7,089 bases of DNA, taken from NCBI GenBank assembly GCA_017305815.1, contig JAFKJZ010000393.1, positions 1 through 7,089 on the forward strand, read 5' to 3'. Below the pieces are notes generated by a model. The model worked only from the letters and a program-made list of their open reading frames with translations, did not search any database and was not told the origin of the DNA. Made by a program: the position numbers and the translations under genes. Positions 1-6,706 of this stretch are shown here, piece by piece (position 1 is the stretch's first letter; each line of letters opens with the position of its first letter). The stretch comes from Hyphomicrobiales bacterium (GTDB lineage Bacteria; Pseudomonadota; Alphaproteobacteria; Rhizobiales; Kaistiaceae).

Positions 1-3000
1 CCCGTAGGACGAGACCCGGTGAATGAACGGGACCGCTCCATTCAGAACCTTCGGTCGCCAGACCTCGCGCGCGCGGGCTTTTTGGAGCAACAAGTGCCGC
101 GGAGCGTCGCACTCTACACCTAGCGCATACAGACCGGTGCTAGGATCGGTGATCGCGAAATCAAGACTGAACGCGCCACTATCGCGCGCCTTGGCCGGCT
201 TCCACCCATTGATCTCCAGGAACTTCTCGACGGATTTCGTAAAGCCATCCTCTACGTAGCCCTCATATTCGTGATCCGTGCGCTTTTCCGTCACAAGCCG
301 TTCGAGTAAGGTCATGCCGGATTCCGCCGATCCTTCCGAAACGGTACGAGCGTATTCTAGGTAACCCTGCAGATAGTCACGGGGTACACGCGGCCCGCTG
401 CGCCGTGTCAGAAGATCGGAAATCTCGGATACCGGCATAGACGTGACGATTACGACTTTCTCCCTTGCTCTGGTAACAGCCACGTTCAAGCGTGGCTCGC
501 CACCAGAATGACCGAGTGCGCCGAAGCTCTTGCGGAAGACGCCATGTTCATTGCGTCCGAAAGTGGTTGAAAACACGATGATATCGCGCTCGTCGCCCTG
601 AACATTCTCCAGATTCTTGACGAAGACGGGTTCGTGCCAGCGCTTCGGATCGAAGAACAGCTCCAGCTCAGGCCGGTTGCGACGCTCCGCATCGAGGAGA
701 TTTTCGATCAGGCGTTGCTGCTCGCCATTGAAGGTGACGACGCCGAGCGAGGAACGGCCACGCTCGAAATCCGGTTCGCGCAGTCGCCGCACGATGTCGG
801 CGACCACCACGCGGGCCTCCTCGCGGTTCACTCGACCCGCGCCCCGCTCGTAGACGCCGTTCGGCACATGGACGTAGCGCACCGCCCTGTCCTCGGTGAC
901 GGCGGATGGGAAAGTGATCAGCTGGCCGCGATAATATTCCTGGTTGGAGAAGGCGATCAGGCTTTCATGCCGGCTGCGGTAGTGCCAGGTCAGCCGGCGC
1001 GGCGGGATGTTGGAGGCCAGGCATTCGTCGAGGATGCTCTCCTGGTCGGCGACGTCGGTGCCGTCCTCGATCTCGTCGATGCCGCGTTCGCCCACGCTGG
1101 TCGGCGGCAATTGCTCGGGGTCGCCGACAATCACCACCTGATTGCCGCGCGCGATCGCGCCGATCGCGTCCCAGACCGGAATCTGCGAGGCCTCGTCGAA
1201 GATGACGACGTCGAAGGGCCGGCTGTCGGCGGGCAGGTATTGCGCGATCGAGAGCGGGCTCATCATCACGCAGGGCGTCAGCCGGGTCAGCACGGTCGGT
1301 ATCGTGCCAAAGAGTTGCCGGAGCGGCTGATGGCGCGCTCGTTTGGTGAGTTCGCGCGCCAGCGTCCCCCATTCGGGATCGGCACCGAAGGCCGTGGGCG
1401 GCGGGATGTCGCCCTTCAGCCGCGCGCGGACGATCTGCTTCGCGAGCTCCGACACGCGCTCGTCGGCCGCGCGGAAGCGCGCGATGGCATCCTCCTGGCG
1501 AGTGACCGAGAAAGACCGCAGCACGGGATCGTTGGTGACGATCTCGTCGATCCACCAGCGCGCATAGGCGCCGCGGAACGCCGCCTCGACTGCGTCGGGC
1601 GCGATCCGTCCGGCGACGACGGCGTCGACGATCGGCCGCAGCCCGCTTTGCCTGGCGCTTTCGGCGGTTGCGTTCCAGTGACACCAGTCCTGGATGCGGT
1701 TGAGGCTGGCCATCCAGCGTTGAACCATTTGCGGTCCATCGCCCGGCCAGGCGTCGCCCGGCTCCGTGATCGTCTGTCGCGCCGCGAGGTCGGCGAGCTC
1801 GGCCTCCCTCGTCGCGAGCTCGCGAAGTCCCGTGGCAAAGGCCTGATAGGCGGAATGCGCCTGGCCGCCCGCTGCCAGCAGGTCGCGATAATCGCGCAGC
1901 AGCATGATGACATGGCCGACGATGTCTCCCGGCCGGAGCGCCAGCGGGCCGGCGATCCGGGCCGCGGCAGAGCGCGCTCTCTCGGACCAGGCAAGGGCCG
2001 CGCGAAGGCCCTCCAGCTCGACGTCGAGTCCATTCGCCTTCAGGCCGGCGGCACGCAACGGCGCCGAAGCCTCGTTCACCTTCTCGATGATGTCGCGCAG
2101 TTCGATCAGGGCGATCAGCTCGCGCGCGACATCCTCGCTGACCGGCTTGCTGGCGAAGGCCTGCAGCTTGTCGCGCACCTTGCGTTGCCGGCTGCCGCGG
2201 ACCAGGAAATTCGAAGCGCTGGCTTCGGTCCATTCCGCGCGAAGCGCCGCCAGGTCTTCGCCAAATATCGATGGCGCATAGTCGCTCTGCAGCCGCCGTG
2301 TCGGGGCGAGCGCCTGCTGTTGCAGGTCCTCGATCGCGGCGAGGGCGGAGGCCAGCGCGTCGCCTTCCGGTCCGAGCAGGCGCGACCCCAGCGGCGCAAC
2401 AGGATCGATCAATACGGCCCCGAGTGCCTCTAGAGCGCCGAGCGAGGCCGCGTCCCCAGGCACAGCCAGGCCGACGGTCTCTCCGAAGTGTTCCGCGAGG
2501 CCCTCGAACGCGTTGGCGGCCGCGACGTAATGCTTGCCTGCATCCAGAATGCGCGTCCGCCAGGCCGGCGTCCAGGAAACGACCTCGAGCCCTTGCAGGG
2601 GATGCTGGGCGGGGTTGCCGATCGCTCCCATGTCGGTTCGAAGCTTGCGCACGATTTCGGCAAGCGCGTCGCGCTCGGCGGGGGTGTGCTCCCGCGGGCC
2701 CCAATCGAGCACGATGTCCTCGATGAGGTCGCGTGTTCCGATCACCTGGCTGAAGCCTTGATAGGCGGTCATGCCGTTCGATCGACGATGATGCAGTGCC
2801 GTCACCAGCGCATTGAGCTCGTCCCGCAGCCGGCCGAGCTCCGCCGTCGCCTCCTGCCATTGCGAGGCATCCGGCGCAGCCCGCTCATGCCAGGCCGTCT
2901 TCAGCTGGCCGAGAACCTGCGCTTTCTGCGCCTTGGTCGAATGAACTTCCAGGCAGTATTCGCCGAGCCCGATCGCCTTCAGCCGTCGCTGCACGACCTC

Positions 3001-5163
3001 GAGCGCCGCCGTCTTCTGCGAGACGAAGAGCACCGTCTTTCCGAGCGCCAGGCATTGCGAGATCATGTTGGCGATGGTCTGGCTCTTGCCCGTTCCCGGC
3101 GGTCCGAACAGGACGAAATCCTTGCCGGAAGCGGCGGCCAGCACCGCTGCGAGCTGGGATGAATCCGCCGAGAGCGGCGCGAACACATCGACCGGATGGT
3201 GGTTCCGATCGATGTCATGCGCCTCGGGGAAGGAGGCGGAATCGCCGTAGCTGTGCTTCGGCGTGTCGATCAGGTGGCGGACGACCGGGTTGCGCTTCAG
3301 TAGCTCGGTCCGGTCGACGAGATCCTTCCACATCAGGAATTTGGTGAAGGAGAACGTCGACAGCATGACGTCCGCCGTTACCTCCCAGCCGGGAAGATCC
3401 CGAACATGGGTGCGCACGATCTGCAGGATCCGGTCGACATCAAGTCCGGTATCGTCGATCGGCAGGTCCTTTTCGAGTTCGGGCATCCGCAGGTTGAAAT
3501 CCTGCCGCAGCAGCTGCAGGAGGGTCGGGTTGAAACGCGGCTCCTCGTCATGCAGCGCGAGCCGGAAGCCGGCACGAACGCTCGATCGCTGCAGCGAGGC
3601 AGGGATCAGGATCAGCGGCGCGCGGCAGGGAGCCGCTCCCTCCTTGGCGGACCATTTGAGAAAGCCGAAAGCCAGGAACAGGATGTTGGAGCCGCCTTCC
3701 TCGAAAGCCGTCCTAGTCAGGCGGTAGAGATCGGTCAGCCGGGCGTCGAGTTCCTTGTCGGTGAGATCCGTATGCAGCTCCCGTTGCGAGAGCGCGTGCA
3801 GCAGGAAGGACCGGCGCCCGTCATCCTGGCGCTGCGTCTCGAAGAGGCCGGCGTCGCGCTGGTCAGCCCCCGTCAGCACCTCGGCGCGACCGAGCAGCTT
3901 GAACCGCTCGCCGCCGGCCAGCATGTCCTCGAGGGCGGCTGGAGCCGGGCAGTCGAGCGCGATCGCTTTCCGTGTATCCTTGAAGTTGAGCAGCTTGTTG
4001 CGCAGCGTCAGATCCAGCAGCTTTCGCTTCCAGCGCTCGAGCCGGTCGACGGTCGGATCCTCTTCCTCGCGAACCACGATCTCCTGCACGAAGTCAGGTG
4101 CTTCCTCGAGGCCGACAACGCTGGTCGGCGCGTCGGTGAGCGGTCGCGCGGGCGTGCCCGCCTCGCCGAGTTCCAGCGGGCGAATGCCGCGCGACCGGCT
4201 GCGCTGGATGTCGATGGCGAGTTCGAGCGGCGCGCCCGCATCCTCGTCGACCTGACGGTTGCCCTTTTCGATCGCATGCGCGAAGCGCGCGGCTGGTGTC
4301 TGTGTCAGCAGCGTTGTCTCGACGAAGAGCATGTCCTCGAGATCGCGACGCTTGCGAAGCAATTGCACGTCGTCGACCACGGCGGTGGGGAATCCCTCGT
4401 CCTTGAGCCACAGGCCGACAAAGGCGTGTCCTGCCGTCAGCACGACAAGCGGATGCAATCCGGCCTGCTCGAGGCAGGCAGCGTAGAGAAGCGTCATGTC
4501 CAGACAGGTGCCGACGCGGCGTTCGATGACATCGCTCGGCCCGCGGACCTTCTGACCGGTCCGCTCGAAGCTCGCCGGCGGCAGGACATAGGCGATCCCG
4601 CGGGCAGCCAGCGCTGACCAGATCGCGGAGGCGAGTTCCCAGACCCGCTCCTTGCGGCCGCTCGTGTAGCCGTCGATGGCGCCGGATTTTCCCGCCTGCT
4701 CAAGGCGGGTTGCGGCATCGCGCAGGACCGCGTCGACGGCGGGGTCGTTCGGGCGGACGAAGGCGGCGAGAATCTCGGGCGCGGCGCCGACGCCACCCCA
4801 CTGCGCCGGTGGCAGGAGCTGGATTTCGACGATCTCGGTCGCGACCGGTACGCCATTCGCGGCAAGCCGGAACGAGAGCGAACCGCGCACGCCTTCGGCG
4901 AGGCCGCGCAGATAGCCGGCATCCAGGGGAAGATCCGGCATCCTCACATGGTGGGTGCCGCCGGCAGCGATCCGCTCGATGCGGATGGCCAGGGGCCGCG
5001 CGAAGGCCGGCTCGCTGACGATCTCGATGAGTAGATCGGTCGCGTCGATCTCCGACGCGTTCTCGATGACGATCTCGCTGATGGCCGGAATGGCGTTCTG
5101 ATGGAAGGCGACGCTCAGATGCCCGGCGACGAACGCACGAATATTCAGAACCTGCTCAGTCAC
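1..5163 (-). CDS. Giant DUF4011-type SF1 helicase with transglutaminase-like N-terminus and Vsr/MTES_1575-like nuclease (3' end outside window)
   Basis: The frame is open from GTG at 5161-5163 to the left edge (1,721 residues, no stop), so the protein is C-terminally partial. Domains seen: residues 1-130, beta-rich, ending in QWGG; 190-290, transglutaminase-like, with GTCLD (C220) and GHAF (H246); from about 375, the DUF4011 signature LLDLTLRNKLLNF (R388). The UPF1-like SF1 helicase has Walker A GPPGTGKS (687-694), DEAS (D1323-E1324), GDPEQLPP (D1348), HYRS (1394-1397), QGDERD (1522-1527) and NVAVTRAR (1560-1567). About 630 mostly helical residues separate motifs I and II. A C-terminal PD-(D/E)XK-like nuclease shows D1668 and ECD (1684-1686), followed by PRH. 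Related proteins often end in DUF3320, which would lie beyond the window. The family includes the single-gene anti-phage type called Hhe; a role in cutting or unwinding foreign nucleic acid is inferred. GTG is chosen because a GGGGGGA stretch lies 5 nt upstream and the protein aligns from there with remembered family N-termini. The last 160 or so codons have lower GC. Confidence 0.93.
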   Translation of the reverse strand, partial: MTEQVLNIRAFVAGHLSVAFHQNAIPAISEIVIENASEIDATDLLIEIVSEPAFARPLAIRIERIAAGGTHHVRMPDLPLDAGYLRGLAEGVRGSLSFRLAANGVPVATEIVEIQLLPPAQWGGVGAAPEILAAFVRPNDPAVDAVLRDAATRLEQAGKSGAIDGYTSGRKERVWELASAIWSALAARGIAYVLPPASFERTGQKVRGPSDVIERRVGTCLDMTLLYAACLEQAGLHPLVVLTAGHAFVGLWLKDEGFPTAVVDDVQLLRKRRDLEDMLFVETTLLTQTPAARFAHAIEKGNRQVDEDAGAPLELAIDIQRSRSRGIRPLELGEAGTPARPLTDAPTSVVGLEEAPDFVQEIVVREEEDPTVDRLERWKRKLLDLTLRNKLLNFKDTRKAIALDCPAPAALEDMLAGGERFKLLGRAEVLTGADQRDAGLFETQRQDDGRRSFLLHALSQRELHTDLTDKELDARLTDLYRLTRTAFEEGGSNILFLAFGFLKWSAKEGAAPCRAPLILIPASLQRSSVRAGFRLALHDEEPRFNPTLLQLLRQDFNLRMPELEKDLPIDDTGLDVDRILQIVRTHVRDLPGWEVTADVMLSTFSFTKFLMWKDLVDRTELLKRNPVVRHLIDTPKHSYGDSASFPEAHDIDRNHHPVDVFAPLSADSSQLAAVLAAASGKDFVLFGPPGTGKSQTIANMISQCLALGKTVLFVSQKTAALEVVQRRLKAIGLGEYCLEVHSTKAQKAQVLGQLKTAWHERAAPDASQWQEATAELGRLRDELNALVTALHHRRSNGMTAYQGFSQVIGTRDLIEDIVLDWGPREHTPAERDALAEIVRKLRTDMGAIGNPAQHPLQGLEVVSWTPAWRTRILDAGKHYVAAANAFEGLAEHFGETVGLAVPGDAASLGALEALGAVLIDPVAPLGSRLLGPEGDALASALAAIEDLQQQALAPTRRLQSDYAPSIFGEDLAALRAEWTEASASNFLVRGSRQRKVRDKLQAFASKPVSEDVARELIALIELRDIIEKVNEASAPLRAAGLKANGLDVELEGLRAALAWSERARSAAARIAGPLALRPGDIVGHVIMLLRDYRDLLAAGGQAHSAYQAFATGLRELATREAELADLAARQTITEPGDAWPGDGPQMVQRWMASLNRIQDWCHWNATAESARQSGLRPIVDAVVAGRIAPDAVEAAFRGAYARWWIDEIVTNDPVLRSFSVTRQEDAIARFRAADERVSELAKQIVRARLKGDIPPPTAFGADPEWGTLARELTKRARHQPLRQLFGTIPTVLTRLTPCVMMSPLSIAQYLPADSRPFDVVIFDEASQIPVWDAIGAIARGNQVVIVGDPEQLPPTSVGERGIDEIEDGTDVADQESILDECLASNIPPRRLTWHYRSRHESLIAFSNQEYYRGQLITFPSAVTEDRAVRYVHVPNGVYERGAGRVNREEARVVVADIVRRLREPDFERGRSSLGVVTFNGEQQRLIENLLDAERRNRPELELFFDPKRWHEPVFVKNLENVQGDERDIIVFSTTFGRNEHGVFRKSFGALGHSGGEPRLNVAVTRAREKVVIVTSMPVSEISDLLTRRSGPRVPRDYLQGYLEYARTVSEGSAESGMTLLERLVTEKRTDHEYEGYVEDGFTKSVEKFLEINGWKPAKARDSGAFSLDFAITDPSTGLYALGVECDAPRHLLLQKARAREVWRPKVLNGAVPFIHRVSSYG

Positions 5164-5300
5164 CGCCGTCCCCCCGACGTTTGTTTTCGGCAGATTACCG
5201 CAATCAATCCGCGCTGTCGTTGTCCGGTTGCAGTCAATAGTATGTCTCCCGCTACGGGTGCAGCGGCTGGAGCCGGGGTAGTCTTGCGGCCGGGTCGTAG
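5164..5300 (-). promoter_or_regulatory. Leader of the helicase-nuclease gene: ribosome binding site, no convincing promoter
   Basis: On the minus strand a GGGGGGA purine run (5169-5175) lies 5 nt before the GTG start and is the likely Shine-Dalgarno site, though not a canonical AGGAG. Slightly more A+T-rich DNA follows upstream, at about 5180-5245. It holds a TTGACT hexamer (5232-5237) and a TACTAT hexamer (5237-5242), but these are not spaced as a -35/-10 pair. I see no operator-like inverted repeat or riboswitch. The transcription start must lie here or in the adjoining pseudogene, since the next genes on this strand are over 500 bp away. Confidence 0.4.
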
Positions 5301-5485
5301 CGGCGGCTCGATGACCGGCACCGCATCCTGAAACAGGCGTGGTCGCCGATCGGCGGGGTTCACCTTCTACGGGGGGCAATGGCTGCGGCACGCTGGAGGA
5401 TCCGGTGCTGCGGGAGATCGCCGGCCGGCATGTCCAATCGACCGTCCAGGCGATGCTGCGCTGGCATCTCGACGAAGGCGCGGCG
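5301..5485 (+). pseudogene. Aldo/keto reductase C-terminal remnant, frameshifted
   Basis: Conserved aldo/keto reductase segments appear in order but in three different frames. Frame 3 gives ILKQAWSPIGG (about 5325-5357), like the family's QAWSPIGG strand; an in-frame TAG at 5298-5300 precedes it. Frame 1 gives FTFYGG (5359-5376). Frame 2 gives GTLEDPVLREIAGRH and then AMLRWHLDEG (about 5387-5479), like the family's DPVLREIA and LRWHLQQG. The usual next segment (IPKS, NADPH binding) is absent; the sequence passes directly into a flavodoxin-like stretch. The catalytic Asp/Tyr/Lys half is missing, so no enzyme can be made. Family identity rests on remembered conserved phrases. The remnant points away from the helicase gene and toward the permease 3' end. 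Confidence 0.65.
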
Positions 5486-5497
5486 CGACGGCGCCGG

Positions 5498-5700
5498 ATG
5501 GTGCCCAGCGTCGTGCGCTCCTTCCTGTCGAAGCATGATCTTTTCGAAAAGGCGCTGGTTCCGCTCGTCACCCATGGCGGCTATGGGCCGGGAGACAGCC
5601 ACGTCGTTCGTGCGCGCCGCGCGCCCGCCTCGCCGCCGCCTTCGTCAAGCGATGCGATCAGGAGCGCGAGACGCTCGAAGAGGTGACGCAGTGGCCCGGT
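5498..5700 (+). pseudogene. Flavodoxin C-terminal remnant, frameshifted, joined to the aldo/keto reductase remnant
   Basis: In frame 2, VVRSFLSKHDL (5507-5539) and LVPLVTHGGYGPGDS (5555-5599) match the C-terminal half of short-chain flavodoxins, where THGGYG forms part of the FMN-binding surface. The frame then changes between about 5600 and 5613. Frame 1 continues with APRARLAAAFVKRC (5614-5655) and DQERETLEEVTQW (5656-5694), the family's usual C-terminal helix. The N-terminal FMN phosphate-binding loop is absent, and the upstream reading frame is aldo/keto reductase-like instead. A single deletion between two neighbouring redox genes would explain the join. No functional protein is expected. 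The segment is convergent with the permease gene, and I see no clear terminator hairpin in the 30 bp between them. Confidence 0.65.
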
Positions 5701-5731
5701 GCCCTCCGGCGGCCCCTGTTCGCCGCTTCGT

Positions 5732-6706
5732 TCAGCGCCTCGTCTTGTAGAGCCGTTCGCGGCGCAGATGGTCGATGGCGACCGCCGTGATCAGGATGCA
5801 GCCCACGATGATGCTGTTGTACTGCGGCGGTACGCTGGCGACGATCAGCGCATTGTCGATCTCCGAGAGTAGCAGCGCGCCGACGGCGACGCCTGTGATG
5901 CTGCCGAGACCGCCGAGAAGGCTGATGCCGCCGATCAGCACCGCCGTCACCACCGACAGCGTCACGGCGGATCCGCCCGCCGCCACCTGGCCGCTGCCGA
6001 CACGGGCGGCGTAGATGATGCCCGCGAGCGCCGTCTCGATCCGGCCGACCCGCAGGCCGTTGGCGATCGCCGCCTTGCGGTTGCCGCCGAGCGCCCGCAC
6101 CTCGACGCCGAACGGCGTGCGCTCCAGCAGGAACCAGAAGGCGAGGCCGATGACCAGCGCATAGAGGACGATGAACGGCACGCCGAAGATCGATCCCTGG
6201 CCGAGGCGCTGGAAGGTCGGGGGCAGGGGAAGGATATCCTGGCCGCCGGTGGCGACGATGCAGAGGCCGCTGATGATGAAGAAGGTGCCGAGCGTGGCGA
6301 TGATGGGAGGAACATGCAGCTTCGCCACGACGAGGATGTTGGCATAGCCGGCGACCATGCCGGCCAGGATGCCGGCGCAGACGGCAAGCGGCCACGGCAG
6401 GCCGGCCGTCAGCATCCAGGCCGTCGTCAGGCCGCCGAGCGTGAACACCGAGCCGACGGAGAAATCGAGGCCGCCGCCGATCATCAGCAGCGACGCTCCG
6501 CAGGCCATGATGAAATAGATGACCGCGGCGCGGGCGATATCGATGAGATTGTGCGGGTTGACGAAGTTCGGGTTGCGGATCGTCGCGGCGATGCCGATGA
6601 GGACGATCACCGCGATCAGCGTCGTCTCCGGCCGAAGCAGGCTCGCCAGGCCGAAGCGGCGTTCGCTGCCACGGGCGCGGGGGGAAAGCGAGTCGGTGGC
6701 GGTCAT
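5732..6706 (-). CDS. Sugar-type ABC transporter permease (RbsC-like, BPD_transp_2 family)
   Basis: This is a 324-residue inner-membrane permease of a CUT2-type importer, which would carry a sugar or similar solute handed over by a periplasmic binding protein. Hydrophobic helices are visible at about 29-44, 60-78, 84-102, 105-128, 134-152, 175-194, 249-265, 270-290 and 298-312. Family landmarks are GLDFSVGSV (79-87) after the second helix, the cytoplasmic LGGNRKAAIANG (206-217) that contacts the ATPase, and the GGISLLGGLGSI loop (259-270). The ATG at 6706 overlaps the upstream ATPase stop as ATGA, and GGAG lies 8 nt upstream, so the two are translationally coupled. Oddity: between GRI (221-223) and ALAGIIYAARVGSGQ, relatives usually have about ten more hydrophobic residues, so a membrane helix looks shortened. 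The substrate cannot be read from the sequence. The stop TGA is at 5732-5734. Confidence 0.93.
   Translation of the reverse strand: MTATDSLSPRARGSERRFGLASLLRPETTLIAVIVLIGIAATIRNPNFVNPHNLIDIARAAVIYFIMACGASLLMIGGGLDFSVGSVFTLGGLTTAWMLTAGLPWPLAVCAGILAGMVAGYANILVVAKLHVPPIIATLGTFFIISGLCIVATGGQDILPLPPTFQRLGQGSIFGVPFIVLYALVIGLAFWFLLERTPFGVEVRALGGNRKAAIANGLRVGRIETALAGIIYAARVGSGQVAAGGSAVTLSVVTAVLIGGISLLGGLGSITGVAVGALLLSEIDNALIVASVPPQYNSIIVGCILITAVAIDHLRRERLYKTRR

Noticed and set aside
634..2433. A 599-codon open frame on the plus strand
   Set aside because: It is antisense to the helicase gene and has no recognisable protein features; long antisense frames are expected in DNA this GC-rich.
965..2860. 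A 631-codon open frame on the minus strand
   Set aside because: It lies in another frame of the same strand as the helicase gene, is extremely Arg/Gly/Ala-rich, and would exclude the intact helicase motifs read in the correct frame.
3406..4617. A 403-codon open frame on the plus strand, with 2488-3162 before it
   Set aside because: Both are antisense to Walker A, DUF4011 and the transglutaminase-like region; their translations show no domain and are Arg/Glu/Leu-rich shadows.
5232..5242. TTGACT and TACTAT hexamers upstream of the helicase gene as a sigma-70 promoter
   Set aside because: They overlap each other instead of lying 16-18 bp apart, and neither has a good partner at the right spacing.
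5339..5686. A 115-codon plus-strand frame as a genuine small protein
   Set aside because: It begins and ends in out-of-frame sequence and contains consecutive fragments of two unrelated enzyme families, so a pseudogene explains it better.
5690..5735. Possible bidirectional terminator between the flavodoxin remnant and the permease stop
   Set aside because: No stable GC hairpin followed by a T-run is visible on either strand; only scattered short GC complementarities.
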